Below, piece by piece: positions 9,639 to 19,012 of a stretch of 64,000 nucleotides of DNA. The position numbers and the translations under genes are program-made. Source of the DNA: Polyangiaceae bacterium. Its GTDB lineage: Bacteria > Myxococcota_A > Polyangia > Polyangiales > Polyangiaceae. Position 1 is the stretch's first letter, and every line of letters starts with the position of its first letter. The notes beneath the pieces were generated by a model. The model saw only the letters and a program-made list of their open reading frames with translations, was not told where the DNA came from and made no database searches. The stretch lies in the NCBI GenBank assembly GCA_025353725.1, contig JANXOF010000045.1:1-64000 (forward strand), given 5' to 3'.

Positions 9639-9763
9639 ACATGTGTTCGTGCAGCCTGTGTGCCATTCTGATTTGTGTGTACGTTGCCGTCAGCAAGGTC
9701 AGCGATGCTGGGCGACGGGATCCGCCGTGTTGAGCCTTCAGCGATCCATGTACGCGGTTGCCT

Positions 9764-10714
9764 TCATAGACGCCGCAGCGGATGACTTGGCGCATGCTCG
9801 AGTTCCGCCGCAGCGGACGCGACCACGGCGCGCAGCCACACGTGAGCCGGGTCGTTGTGTTGTCGTTCGTGCCAGACCATCGCCATCGAAAAACCTGGAA
9901 GTTCGAGCGGCGGAGCGAGCTGCCGTAAGCCAAGCAGTGGCGCGAGAGCGCGTGCTACGCGCCGCGCGAGCGTGAGAATGAGATCGGTCTCTCGGACGAT
10001 GTGCGGGGCGACGAGGAAGTGAGGCACCTCGACCGCGACGCGGCGTGTCTTCCCAAGTTTTGCGAGTGCCGTGTCGACGACACTTCCTGACTTACCTCGC
10101 GGCGCGACGAGGGCGTGCGAAAGCGAGACGAAATCGTCGAGCGAAAGCCTTTTTTTTAGGCGTGGATGTCCCTCGCGAACGACGCAAACGAAATCGTCGG
10201 TCAGTAAGCGCCTTGACCGGATCCCCCGAGGAGGGATGGGTTCGCCCATCGCGCCGACGACGCCGATAGCGATGTCGCTGCGACCTTCGCCAAGATGCTC
10301 AAACGCGCGGCTTCCGAGACTTGCGACGCGAACGTCGACGCCGGGCGCCTCGCGCGAAAGGGTCGCGAGGAGGCGTGGAAGAACTACGAGTTCGATGTAA
10401 TCGTTGGTCGCGATTCGGAACGTTTGCGTCGACGTCGTGGGGTCAAAAGCCTTGGGAGCGGCCAGCGCTCGCTCCACGTCTTCGAGTGCTCGCGCGAGCG
10501 GTCGAACAATGCCCGAGGCGCGCGCCGAAGGTTGCATACCCTTTGACGTCCGCACGAGAAGTGGGTCGTCGAGGAGCCCGCGAAGCCGCGCGAGTGCGTG
10601 GCTCATCGCGGGTTGTGAGAGTCCGACTCGGCGCGCCGCACGGGTGACGTGCCGCTCCTCGAGCAGGGCACGCAGCGCAACGAGCAAGTTGAGATCCATA
10701 GCTTCGAGATGCAT
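9764..10714 (-). CDS. LysR-family transcriptional regulator
   Basis: The N-terminal helix-turn-helix reads DLNLLVALRALLEERHVTRAARRVGLSQPAMSHALARL in outline, the standard LysR arrangement, followed by a periplasmic-binding-like effector domain. The frame extends up to 10753. I choose the ATG at 10714 because a GGGAG lies ten bases upstream and LysR proteins normally start just before the DLNLL segment; 10699 is also possible. It is divergent from an NmrA-like gene with a very short intergenic region, the classical LysR layout, so it probably controls that gene in response to an unknown effector. Confidence 0.9.
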   Translation of the reverse strand: MHLEAMDLNLLVALRALLEERHVTRAARRVGLSQPAMSHALARLRGLLDDPLLVRTSKGMQPSARASGIVRPLARALEDVERALAAPKAFDPTTSTQTFRIATNDYIELVVLPRLLATLSREAPGVDVRVASLGSRAFEHLGEGRSDIAIGVVGAMGEPIPPRGIRSRRLLTDDFVCVVREGHPRLKKRLSLDDFVSLSHALVAPRGKSGSVVDTALAKLGKTRRVAVEVPHFLVAPHIVRETDLILTLARRVARALAPLLGLRQLAPPLELPGFSMAMVWHERQHNDPAHVWLRAVVASAAAELEHAPSHPLRRL

Positions 10715-10796
10715 GGCCTGCATGCTCCCAGACGTGGCATCGATTGGGCGCATGACTAGAACACGTTAGCTTGAGCGGCGTCATGGGAGGTTTCCC

Positions 10797-11666
10797 ATGT
10801 ATGTCATTGCTGGTGTTTCTGGAAATACGGGCTCGGTCGTCGCTCACGCGCTGCTCGAGCAAGGTCAAAAAGTCCGCGTTCTCGTGCGCGACGTGTCGAA
10901 GGGCGACGCTTGGAAGGCCCGTGGCGCCGAAGTCGCCGTAGGCTCGATCGACGACGAAGTCGCGTTGGCCAAGGCCTTTGAGGGCGCGCTCGGGGCATAC
11001 CTTCTCTTGCCGCCGGATCCGGGCGCAAGTGACTTCATCGCGCAAAGGCTTGCAAGTGCGAACACGATGGCCCGAGCCGTTAGCGCGAGCCGATTGCCGC
11101 ACTTTGTGTTTCTGTCCTCGATTGGCGGTCAGCACAGCGCGGGCACGGGTATCATCGAATCGAGTCATAACGCCGAGCGTGTGCTCGGTGCGACGTCCGC
11201 CAAGGCGACCTTCGTTCGCGCAGCCTACTTCCTCGAAAACTGGGGCATGGTGCTCGGCGCAGCGGCCCAAGCGAAGCTACCGACATTTCTCCCGCCCGAT
11301 CCTCCGATTCCGATGGTCGCGACGAAAGATATCGGCCTTCTTGCGGCGAAGTCACTCCTCGCGCCTCCCGCAGGAAATAGCCAAATTTTCGAGCTATCGG
11401 GGCCTCGTGACTACACATCACGCGACATAGGAGCGGTGCTCGCGAGCCTCTACGGACGCCCCGTCGAAGTCGACGCAGCTCCGGTCGAGGCTGTCGTCCC
11501 TGCGTTCACGAGCTTCGGTATCAGCCCGAACGTCGCGGCGCTCTACCGTGGACTTTATGCGGGTATAGCGAAGGGCGTCGTTGCCTTCGACGGTCGAGGA
11601 CACCAGGTGCGCGGCACGACGGACGCCGAGGCCGTCCTTCGAGGGCTCGGCGCCGGCAAGCGCTAA
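10797..11666 (+). CDS. NmrA-like NAD(P)-binding SDR protein
   Basis: A 289-residue atypical short-chain dehydrogenase. Residues 1-10 (MYVIAGVSGNTGS) carry the GxxGxxG dinucleotide-binding loop, followed by a basic VRVLVRD strand end that suits NADP. FVFLSSIGGQHS and FVRAAYFLENWG match the NmrA/QOR2-type family that senses redox state or reduces small carbonyl compounds. A GGGAGG ribosome site precedes the ATG at 10797 by six bases. It is divergent from the LysR gene and is its likely target. Confidence 0.88.
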   Translation: MYVIAGVSGNTGSVVAHALLEQGQKVRVLVRDVSKGDAWKARGAEVAVGSIDDEVALAKAFEGALGAYLLLPPDPGASDFIAQRLASANTMARAVSASRLPHFVFLSSIGGQHSAGTGIIESSHNAERVLGATSAKATFVRAAYFLENWGMVLGAAAQAKLPTFLPPDPPIPMVATKDIGLLAAKSLLAPPAGNSQIFELSGPRDYTSRDIGAVLASLYGRPVEVDAAPVEAVVPAFTSFGISPNVAALYRGLYAGIAKGVVAFDGRGHQVRGTTDAEAVLRGLGAGKR

Positions 11667-11722
11667 CCGCGCTGTGGGGTCGCAGGCCCGCCTCGCGTCC
11701 ATGGTAACGTCGCCGAAGGGTG

Positions 11723-14125
11723 ATGAACTTCCGCGCGACCTTCAAGCGAGGCCTTACGCTTTGCGGAGCCGTTCGGCTTCGTGTCGTCGTTCGGCTCGCG
11801 GGGCAGGGGCTCGCGTTGGTGGTGGGCTCGACGCACCTTGAAGCGCGCGCGGCGGACGACGTGCCCACACCAAAAGGAGACCCGACTGTCGTTACGCCCC
11901 CGCGCGCGATTTTTCGCGAGACTCCCAACTATCCCGAGTTTGAAACGACGGACGCGGAGGTCGTCATCGAGCTGGTCGTCGAAGTCGACGGCGCCGCGTC
12001 CTCGGTGCGCGTCGTCGATGGGAGTGAGCCGTTCGCCTCCGAAGCGCAGAGGGTAGCCGCGCTCTTTCGGTTCGAGCCTGCCTCGCGCGAAGGCAGACCC
12101 GTGCGCGCTCGGATTAGGCTCGCCGTCGCGTTCAAAGCGCCTTCCGCGCTTACCGTCGTTGTACCGTCCACGCCGGATCTGAACGCGGGGAACGGGAGTG
12201 CGCCTTCCGCTCCCGACGTGCCTGCTCGCGCGAAGGCCGCGGTGGAGGACGACATCGACGTTCTCGGCTTGCGCCGTCGGCCCGTGGCTTCGCCGACCGA
12301 GCATCGGTTAGGGCGCGCGGAAATCAGGATGCTCCCCGGGGCATTCGGTGACCCGTATCGCGCTATCGACATTTTGCCGGGGGTCGTGCCGATCGTGTCG
12401 GGGCTGCCGTATTTCTTTATTCGAGGCGCGCCGCCCTCGCAGGTGGGATACTTCGTGGATGAGGTGCGTGTACCTTACCTGTTCCATTTCGGCCTCGGCC
12501 CGGGCGTTGTCCAGCCCGCGCTGATTGAGGAGGTCTCGCTCCACCCCGCAGCGTTCCCCGCGCGCTATGGTCGCTATTCGGGCGGTGTCGTCGCGGGAAC
12601 GCTTCGTGATCCGCCCACGGAGCTTCGGGGTGAAGCGCAGATTCGACTTTATGACGCTGGGGCTTACGTCGAAGCGCCATTCGCCGCGGGTCGTGCGACC
12701 GTCGGTCTCGGTGGGCGGTATTCCTACACGGCGACCCTCCTCTCCCTTTTGGCTCCGAAGATCACGATCGACTATCGTGATTACAACGCAAGAGTCTCCT
12801 ACGCGATAAACGACGAAATTCGCATTTCGGCCTTTGCGCTCGGGGCCTTCGATTACACGTCGACGGTCGAGGAGGACGTTGAACGAGTGCTCTTTGCGTC
12901 CGAATTTCACCGTCTTGACCTCCGGCTCGACCGCCAAACGGCGCGGTCGAACAGTCGCGTCGCGCTGATGATTGGACTGGATCGCACGCGTCTTGAGAAT
13001 GCTCGATTCGCGCAAAATCGACTGGTCGGCCTTCGCGGAAGGCACCGAGTCGGAATCGGCAAAGACGTCGAGGTCGAAATCGGTGCCGATGCTCTCGGCG
13101 AATTCTACGGTGGCGATCTCCCGAGTCCTTACGCGGTGAGGAAGAGCAGCTACGAAGAGGCGTTCAACTTTTTCTCCCCCCGAACCGACACGTCGGCGGG
13201 GGCATGGGTATCGGCAAGCCTTCACCCGGCGAAAGGTTGGGACCTCACAGGCACGCTCCGCGGTGACGTCTTCACGAGCGCGGGCAAGGTCGCTTTTGGG
13301 CCGAGTCCGCGTGCGTCGATGCGCATTCCGCTTGCGCCAAAGATTGCGTTTCTTGCGGCTCTGGGCGTCGCGCCCCAGCCACCCGCGTTCGCGATTCCTA
13401 TTCCCGCCGTTGGGTACCGCGGTTTGCCAGGAGGTCTTGCGTTTTCTTATCAAAAAAGTGCGGGTTTCGAGTTCGTGCTACCGGCGAAGTTCACTCTTCG
13501 CACCGTGGGGTTTCACCATACGTACGTGAATCTTCGCGATTTTACGCGCGACCGATCGAGCCTTGACATCACGGATGTGACTCCGCCCACTGGCAGTCCG
13601 GCGCAGGGCTTTGGACTCGAGGTATTCCTCAATCGGAAACTCACGGAGCGTGTCGGCGCTTTTGTAAGCTACACGCTTTCGCGCACCCAGCTCGGTTCGA
13701 CGCGCGCCGCGCAGGCGACGGTCGCTCCGTTCGACCGCACCCACGTCTTCCAAGTGGGAGGCGCGGTCTCCCTCGGAAAGAACTGGCGCGCTTCGGCTCG
13801 CGTTCTGAGCTACACAGGCTGGCCGAAGCAAGAGGGGTCTCGCGACGACGCGGGAGCGTCCGTCACCGCGTCGTCCTCGTCGTCCTCGTCCTCGTCCTCG
13901 TCGTTGTCGAGCGGGCGCCTCCCGCTTTTCGCGCGGCTCGACATTCGACTCGAAAAGCGATGGAACCTCCGAAAAGCTGGCCACGTTTCGTTTGTGATGG
14001 AAGGCTTGAACGTGACGGGTACGCGTGACGTGGTCGGTCAAACCTGTGCGGGGCCGAGAGGGTGTCGCGACGAATACTTCGGTCCTGTAATCGTGCCCAG
14101 TCTCGGAGTCGAGGGGGCGCTGTGA
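11723..14125 (+). CDS. TonB C-terminal domain fused to a TonB-dependent outer-membrane receptor
   Basis: An 800-residue exported protein (GTG at 11720 is an alternative start one codon earlier). After the signal peptide (ending near ARAAD), residues about 55-140 look like a TonB C-terminal or energy-transducer-like domain (VVIELVVEVDG, VVDGSEPF, ALFRFEPA). It is followed by a receptor plug (RMLPGAFGDPYRAIDILPGV, FIRGAPPSQVGYFVDEVRV, RYGRYSGGVV) and a beta-barrel. A run of Ser from a TCG/TCC tandem repeat lies near residues 715-730, probably in an external or periplasmic loop. The cargo is unknown. The EF-hand protein downstream is coupled by a GTGA overlap and may be its partner. Confidence 0.85.
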   Translation: MNFRATFKRGLTLCGAVRLRVVVRLAGQGLALVVGSTHLEARAADDVPTPKGDPTVVTPPRAIFRETPNYPEFETTDAEVVIELVVEVDGAASSVRVVDGSEPFASEAQRVAALFRFEPASREGRPVRARIRLAVAFKAPSALTVVVPSTPDLNAGNGSAPSAPDVPARAKAAVEDDIDVLGLRRRPVASPTEHRLGRAEIRMLPGAFGDPYRAIDILPGVVPIVSGLPYFFIRGAPPSQVGYFVDEVRVPYLFHFGLGPGVVQPALIEEVSLHPAAFPARYGRYSGGVVAGTLRDPPTELRGEAQIRLYDAGAYVEAPFAAGRATVGLGGRYSYTATLLSLLAPKITIDYRDYNARVSYAINDEIRISAFALGAFDYTSTVEEDVERVLFASEFHRLDLRLDRQTARSNSRVALMIGLDRTRLENARFAQNRLVGLRGRHRVGIGKDVEVEIGADALGEFYGGDLPSPYAVRKSSYEEAFNFFSPRTDTSAGAWVSASLHPAKGWDLTGTLRGDVFTSAGKVAFGPSPRASMRIPLAPKIAFLAALGVAPQPPAFAIPIPAVGYRGLPGGLAFSYQKSAGFEFVLPAKFTLRTVGFHHTYVNLRDFTRDRSSLDITDVTPPTGSPAQGFGLEVFLNRKLTERVGAFVSYTLSRTQLGSTRAAQATVAPFDRTHVFQVGGAVSLGKNWRASARVLSYTGWPKQEGSRDDAGASVTASSSSSSSSSSSLSSGRLPLFARLDIRLEKRWNLRKAGHVSFVMEGLNVTGTRDVVGQTCAGPRGCRDEYFGPVIVPSLGVEGAL
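13863..13906 (+). repeat. TCG/TCC microsatellite encoding a poly-Ser tract
   Basis: An imperfect trinucleotide repeat of TCG and TCC codons gives a run of about a dozen Ser residues in the receptor barrel. Length changes would stay in frame. Confidence 0.85.
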
Positions 14126-14991
14126 AGCGTCCTCATGGGCCGCCTACGGCCGTTCTGGCGGGAGTGACTGCAGCCGCCCTTTTGGTGTGTTGCGTCCCCG
14201 CGAGTGAACCTGCAAAACCCGCGGGCGCAATTGGATTCCGTACGGAGCCCACCGCCGCGTCGCTCGGTGAACCGTTCGTCACGGACGACGGTTGGACGGT
14301 GCGCGTTGAGTCGTTTGCGCTCCAGCTGCGTGTGAGCGGTTCGAGTGTGGAGACCACAGAAAGTCGCGGCTATACCTCTGATAGCGACAGCGCCGAGTAC
14401 CGCATAGCGTCGACGGCGCGGGCCGAGCTCTTCGCCCGCGCTCTCCCTGTGGGAGTTGCCCGCTTCAGCGTTTCATTGCAAGGAAGTTACTTCTATAGCG
14501 ACTCGGAGACCTCGGACTCGACCCGGATCGAAAGCTTCGGTTTATCGCCCGCGGTTGCCGCGCGATTCCGCACGCCTGCCGACGCTGCGCCCGTGGTCTG
14601 GCAGTCACCGGTCACGTACGGGCCTTCGCTGGTGCTGGCGGTCCGGGCAGTCAAAGGCGAGCTCCGTGAACGCTTCGACCTCTCGTTGCTTACCTTTAGT
14701 CTGACGTCTGAGGCGGGCGCCTCACTCGAGGCGTCCGGAGAAGTGCGGGCCGACGCGCTCACGACGGTACCACTTACCGTCGCGGCTGAAGCCCTCTTCC
14801 GCGACGTCCGCACCGGCAGATTGTCGTTTGATGACGTAGCTTCGGTGGATACGGACCGAAACGGAACGATCACGGGTGATGAACTCAATGCGACCGCGAC
14901 GCCTTCGCGGATTGGAAGCTCAAAACCTCGCGAACCGGGGCTCTTGGAGACACTCGTCGAGCGCTCCTCTCGAATCTTATCTTTGCGCTAA
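14122..14991 (+). CDS. Exported protein with an EF-hand calcium-binding loop
   Basis: A 289-residue protein whose GTG start overlaps the receptor stop (GTGA). The N-terminus is a signal peptide ending in LLVCCVPAS, probably a lipoprotein although the box is not canonical. Most of the protein is predicted beta and unrecognised. Residues about 243-254 (DTDRNGTITGDE) form a perfect 12-position EF-hand loop with Asp, Asp, Asn, Gly, Ile and Glu in the expected places, within a segment like those of dockerin or single EF-hand proteins. The overlap with the TonB-type receptor suggests joint work in binding a ligand at the outer membrane. Confidence 0.75.
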   Translation: MKRPHGPPTAVLAGVTAAALLVCCVPASEPAKPAGAIGFRTEPTAASLGEPFVTDDGWTVRVESFALQLRVSGSSVETTESRGYTSDSDSAEYRIASTARAELFARALPVGVARFSVSLQGSYFYSDSETSDSTRIESFGLSPAVAARFRTPADAAPVVWQSPVTYGPSLVLAVRAVKGELRERFDLSLLTFSLTSEAGASLEASGEVRADALTTVPLTVAAEALFRDVRTGRLSFDDVASVDTDRNGTITGDELNATATPSRIGSSKPREPGLLETLVERSSRILSLR

Positions 14992-15014
14992 ACGCTAAAC
15001 GCTAAATGCTAAAC
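14987..15014. repeat. Four-copy 7-bp tandem repeat at a gene end
   Basis: GCTAAAC is repeated four times (third copy GCTAAAT). The first copy contains the stop codon of the EF-hand gene, and the array reaches the stop of the convergent gene. Every copy carries a TAA. Confidence 0.9.
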
Positions 15015-15015
15015 G

Positions 15016-16581
15016 TCACCACGTTCCCTGTATGCCCGCTCCATAGGCGGGAACGCCTCCCTCACGTGTAGCAGAGTGGCCGACAATGCCGCCAAAAGGT
15101 AACGTTGTGGGTTGGCGTAGTGCAGTCGTCCCTCGGTTCGTCGGCTTCCCGCGCGTAAGGAGCCAAGCGCCCGCGCCGCCAAGGAGCATTCCGCTCGCCG
15201 TGGCCGCTACGAATCCGCGCGTCTTCGTCGGCGTTACGTTTTCGAAAAGTAAAGGGCTCGCGAGTGCTGCGCCTGTCGCCGCACCGAGGCCGGCACCGAG
15301 GTCGACGAGAAGTACGCGAGAGGGCGAAACCTCGACGCAAGCGGCTAGCGCCCCGCCCGCGACCAAGCCCACGGCGGTGCCGTACCCGGCTCCGGTGTAA
15401 GGGGAGCGCGTCTCGAGGTCGCCCGCGTGGAACAACTCGCCGAGTGCGCCCAGGCTGAGTCCGACAGCCGCTCCGGAGTGCACGAGTACGGCGTCTCCTT
15501 CATCCGCTTTGCCGCGTGTGAGCGAGAACGTTGCGAGGCTTAGGCCGAGAAGGCCACCGCCTACGCCCCACGCGTATCTATCCGTCAACGGTTGGACCCG
15601 CCTTCCGTTTGCGACGGCTAGGCCGGCGGCAGCTCCCCACCACGCGGCGCTCGAGAGCGTCCAGGCGTCGCCCGTCCCGACGTCCCACTCCTCGGCGACG
15701 AGCAGCGCCCCGCCGAGTCCGATGCCTGTGCCGAGCGTCAGAAGCGGATAGAGCAAGCGCGGATCTTCGGATCCGCTCGCGCGCTGGACGCTGAAGGCGG
15801 TGAAGGCTCCGAAGAGAGCCGCATTCACGGCAAGGACAGCGCGGCCCTGCGAACGAAGCGACGACATCACGCCGCTGTTGGCGGATTCTTGTGGCGTAGG
15901 TCCGGATTCTGTCGTCGCTCCTGTCGGCGTAGCGAGCAGATCGCGAAGCAGGACAAGCCCGCGCACCGAAAGGTCGAGAGCCGACACTTTCTCCACGCGG
16001 ACGCGCAGCTGTTTGCCTTTTGGAGGCACGACCATCATGCGGAGCAGAAGAGTGTCGACGCCCCCGCGCTCGAGGCGTGCGCTTACGACCCACGTACCCG
16101 GGTCCGACGGAGCTCCCCGCGTGCCCGAGCGGCCCGCGCGTTCGACGAGATCGAGATCGCGTGTATGACCGAGCGTCGGGCCTGGGTCGGCGACGTCAAG
16201 CGTGAACCCAAAGTCTTGCACCGCGTCTCGTAGCGTCGCATCGAGCTCCCGCGCGAAGGCCGAAACGGCACCCTCTGATTCGGACGGTTTATGAACGGCG
16301 ACTGGACCTGATTCGTCACCGAGGGGTGTGAGGGTTGGCCAAACGATGATGGTTTTGTCGGCGAGCGCACCGGGTTCCGCGGGAGCGGCCCTAGCGGAAG
16401 AAGGCGCAAGGGGCGTGTCGGCAAACGCGAGCGCGTTACGGCCACATGACGCGAATGACGCGAATGACGCGAATGACGCGACCCGAGTAACCCATCGAAG
16501 GATGCCACGACGAAGACCTAGAAAGCGTGGATCGAAACGTAACCGACACGGCCCCACGCTCATCGTGGCCGACGCTACCAT
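15016..16581 (-). CDS. Exported protein with hydrophobic Gly/Ala-rich repeats in its C-terminal half
   Basis: A 521-residue protein not recognised as a named family. The N-terminus is a signal peptide whose hydrophobic part contains a FAS-FAS-FAS triplicate made by a 9-bp DNA repeat. Residues about 75-210 resemble a periplasmic domain with strands. The C-terminal half carries many Gly/Ala/Leu-rich hydrophobic segments (for example GGGLLGLSLATFSLT and GAGLGAATGAALASP) that look like either membrane helices or hydrophobic hairpins. It is upstream of nothing on its strand. An envelope protein is the only safe statement. Confidence 0.75.
   Translation of the reverse strand: MVASATMSVGPCRLRFDPRFLGLRRGILRWVTRVASFASFASFASCGRNALAFADTPLAPSSARAAPAEPGALADKTIIVWPTLTPLGDESGPVAVHKPSESEGAVSAFARELDATLRDAVQDFGFTLDVADPGPTLGHTRDLDLVERAGRSGTRGAPSDPGTWVVSARLERGGVDTLLLRMMVVPPKGKQLRVRVEKVSALDLSVRGLVLLRDLLATPTGATTESGPTPQESANSGVMSSLRSQGRAVLAVNAALFGAFTAFSVQRASGSEDPRLLYPLLTLGTGIGLGGALLVAEEWDVGTGDAWTLSSAAWWGAAAGLAVANGRRVQPLTDRYAWGVGGGLLGLSLATFSLTRGKADEGDAVLVHSGAAVGLSLGALGELFHAGDLETRSPYTGAGYGTAVGLVAGGALAACVEVSPSRVLLVDLGAGLGAATGAALASPLLFENVTPTKTRGFVAATASGMLLGGAGAWLLTRGKPTNRGTTALRQPTTLPFGGIVGHSATREGGVPAYGAGIQGTW
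16446..16480. repeat. 9-bp tandem repeat inside a signal peptide
   Basis: GACGCGAAT is repeated nearly four times and is read on the minus strand as Phe-Ala-Ser units in the hydrophobic core of the signal peptide. The 9-bp unit keeps the frame. Confidence 0.9.
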
Positions 16582-16669
16582 TATCCGGAAGATCCGTCAC
16601 ATCGCGACAGTCGTCGAAGTCCGCGGCCGCGCGCCGCGATGTCCGTCTGTGCGCGGGCGTTCGCGGCGT

Positions 16670-17641
16670 TCAATGCGGCGCTCGCCATCGGGTTAGCGCC
16701 GCTTGGAGTCGTCCCTCGTCGCCCGTCGCGGACCCCGCGAGAGCGATGCGGACGGCGGCTACTGCGCACGCCGCGCGCGCGATGCCGCGTGACGCGACGC
16801 TTTCAGCGGCGAGCTCGCCAAGGGAGCCCGAGTCGGGCGCCGGCACGGAGAGGTTGGCGCGGGCGGTCGAAACTGTGCTCATGCGCGACCTCAACTCGTG
16901 CACGTGATCCGACGCCCGTTCACACGCCTCGAGCGAGCTTTTTACGGCCCTTGCGGAGTTTAGCTCGACCATCGCCTTCGCTTTTAGCGTGAGCGTGCGT
17001 TTTGCATCGATTCGTCGCCATGGCGGAGCGATGCCACCGTCCCTCGCGCTGTCTTCAACTGTGACATCTTCGGCTATCCAAACGTGCGAGGCTCCGAGTA
17101 AAGATTGCATAATGCACGCATGTGGCGAGGCACTGAATCGGTGTACGCCCGATGTCCATCGCATCGTCCCGCACGCCGTTGCGGCCCATTGCTCAACTCC
17201 GGGCGCTTCGGCGCTGCCGGGCATGCCGACGATGGCCCCTTCGGCGACGAGCGCGACGTCGCTCCCGCATGCGCGAACGCGGCCAGGGCCCTCGAACTTC
17301 ATTTCGCGCCCTGTCTCGAGCGTGCGGACAGTGAAGGTCGACGCGGCCGGGAGGTCGATCCAACGCGTCGCGTCGGCCGATGCGGCGGGGCCACCGTCGG
17401 AGCTCATGACCTTGCAGGCTGGCCTTACGGTCTCGTTCGGAAACGGCAACGACTTCGGTGTCGGTGGCGATTCCGCTGTCGCACCTGCGTCAACGGCCGC
17501 ACTTGGAGTGCTTCGACTTTTTGATGAGGCTCCGTTACAGCCGATCGTCCCGAGCGCGAACGCGGCGATACCCCACGCCGCAGAATCACGACACGTCCGC
17601 CCGCGCGTCATCGTGCTCATCCCCTTCGGTGCCGGCGTCAC
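16670..17641 (-). CDS. FecR-like lipoprotein
   Basis: A 323-residue secreted protein. The signal peptide ends in LGTIGC, a probable lipobox, followed by a Ser/Ala/Pro-rich linker. The middle part (SAPTRW-like strand, FTVRTLETGREMKFEGPGRVRAC, VALVAEGAIV) has the jelly-roll repeat style of FecR/LytR sensor domains, and the C-terminus is helical. Its GTG start overlaps the stop of the PP2C gene as GTGA; a second start at 17620 is possible. Coupling to a phosphatase with a cyclic-nucleotide domain suggests a place in an envelope signalling chain. The FecR relationship is by pattern only. Confidence 0.65.
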   Translation of the reverse strand: MTPAPKGMSTMTRGRTCRDSAAWGIAAFALGTIGCNGASSKSRSTPSAAVDAGATAESPPTPKSLPFPNETVRPACKVMSSDGGPAASADATRWIDLPAASTFTVRTLETGREMKFEGPGRVRACGSDVALVAEGAIVGMPGSAEAPGVEQWAATACGTMRWTSGVHRFSASPHACIMQSLLGASHVWIAEDVTVEDSARDGGIAPPWRRIDAKRTLTLKAKAMVELNSARAVKSSLEACERASDHVHELRSRMSTVSTARANLSVPAPDSGSLGELAAESVASRGIARAACAVAAVRIALAGSATGDEGRLQAALTRWRAPH

Positions 17642-18996
17642 CGTTTGAAGAACGAGCCTCCGCGTTCGGCCCCGCCCTCGATCCCAGGGAAAATCTCGAT
17701 TGAACCGTCTGTAACTTCATTCACGTCGGAAGCGCTCAGCTCTTGCTTCGCGTGCCGGAGTTCGCTCGACGTTTGGTCGAGTCGATCGGCCAGAACGCCG
17801 AGAAACTGCCAAAGCATCTTCACGGCGATTTCATGTTCATTGCGTAGAATCTCAAAAACATCGGCGCGCCGAATCACAATGAGCTGAGCGCCCCCGTCGG
17901 AGGTCGCGCTCGCGGAGCGTGGCACCGCACGAATGAGCGCCATTTCGCCGAAGTGCTCGCCCGCGCCGAGGCGCGTCAGGACTTCGCCGTCCCGCGAGAT
18001 ACTCACCTTTCCCGTTAATACGATAAAGAGCTCGTCACCCTTATCGCCTTCGCGAATCACCATTTGCTGGTCGTCGTAGGCGCGCACTTCGACCGACTGC
18101 ATGACGCGCAGGAGCTCGCGATCGTCGAGACGCGAAAAAAGCGGCATCCGGCCGAGCACCTCACGCTTCAAGGCGAGCTGCTTCACGCGTTCGTCGTTAT
18201 CGTTCGTCTCGCCGCCCAGGCGCACGAGGACTACCGTGATGTTGTCGCGCCCCCCGCGCATCTTCGCGAGGTCGACGAGCGCCTTGGTCACGGAGTCACC
18301 GTCGTCGCTGTTGTCGCCACCGACGTACGCGAGGAGCTCCTCGGTGGTCTCGAGGTAGCCCGTGAGCCCGTCACTCGCCAGGAGGAATTGGTCGCCGGGA
18401 AGCACCTCAATCATGAGCGTGTCGACCTCGACGCGCTCGTAGATACCGACCGCCCGAGTGATAGCGTTCTTGTGGCCTATGTTTTCGACTTGCTCGCGGG
18501 TGAGGCGACCGCGCTTGAGAAGCTCGTTGTAGACGGTGTGATCCTCCGTGACCTGTTGGACGGAGCCGCCTCGCGCCAAGTAAATGCGGCTGTCTCCGAC
18601 GTGCGCGATGAACCCGCGCGCGCCGAGGACGATGAGCGCGCTCAACGTCGTCCCCATGCCGCGCTTTTCAGCGTCGGCCTGCGCCTCCTCGTGGATGCGG
18701 GCGCAGGCGCGAAGCACTGCGTGCTCCATCAACGCCAGAATGTCTTTGTTGGTTACCCGCGCGGACCCGCGCGCGCCGGCCATGAAATCCGCGAGCAACT
18801 CGCGTTCGCGTTTGATTTCCTCGTGAACGGTCCGGACGGCGATAGCGCTCGCGACTTCGCCGGCGGCATGACCGCCCATGCCGTCGGCGACGACGAAAAG
18901 CGACAGCTTCTTGTCGACGAGAAAGTTGTCTTCGTTGTGCTCGCGGACGTTGCCTACGTCGGTCGCGGCGAAGAAGTGAAGAGCATCCGTCAACAC
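17638..18996 (-). CDS. PP2C-type protein phosphatase with C-terminal cyclic-nucleotide-binding domain
   Basis: A 452-residue cytosolic protein that probably removes phosphate from Ser/Thr residues. The N-terminal ~245 residues hold the PP2C metal-site motifs: VREHNEDNF, VVADGMGGHAAGEVAS, GMGTTLSALIV, AHVGDSRIYL, LLASDGLTGYL and GGRDNITVVL. The C-terminal part (about 285-410) is a cNMP/CRP-type domain: PLFSRLDDRELLRVM, VIREGDKGDELFIVLTGKVSI and the binding-cassette-like LGAGEHFGEMALIRAVPRSASA, with Glu and Arg in place. Cyclic-nucleotide control of dephosphorylation is the reasonable inference. The start is GTG at 18996. A Hanks kinase elsewhere in the window could be an opposing enzyme. Confidence 0.94.
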   Translation of the reverse strand: MLTDALHFFAATDVGNVREHNEDNFLVDKKLSLFVVADGMGGHAAGEVASAIAVRTVHEEIKRERELLADFMAGARGSARVTNKDILALMEHAVLRACARIHEEAQADAEKRGMGTTLSALIVLGARGFIAHVGDSRIYLARGGSVQQVTEDHTVYNELLKRGRLTREQVENIGHKNAITRAVGIYERVEVDTLMIEVLPGDQFLLASDGLTGYLETTEELLAYVGGDNSDDGDSVTKALVDLAKMRGGRDNITVVLVRLGGETNDNDERVKQLALKREVLGRMPLFSRLDDRELLRVMQSVEVRAYDDQQMVIREGDKGDELFIVLTGKVSISRDGEVLTRLGAGEHFGEMALIRAVPRSASATSDGGAQLIVIRRADVFEILRNEHEIAVKMLWQFLGVLADRLDQTSSELRHAKQELSASDVNEVTDGSIEIFPGIEGGAERGGSFFKR

Positions 18997-19012
18997 AGCT
19001 TGATCCTACCGC

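Noticed and set aside
12308-13453. 381-codon antisense frame over the receptor gene
   Set aside because: Arg-rich shadow of the coding strand in GC-rich DNA; the receptor has clear plug and barrel features.
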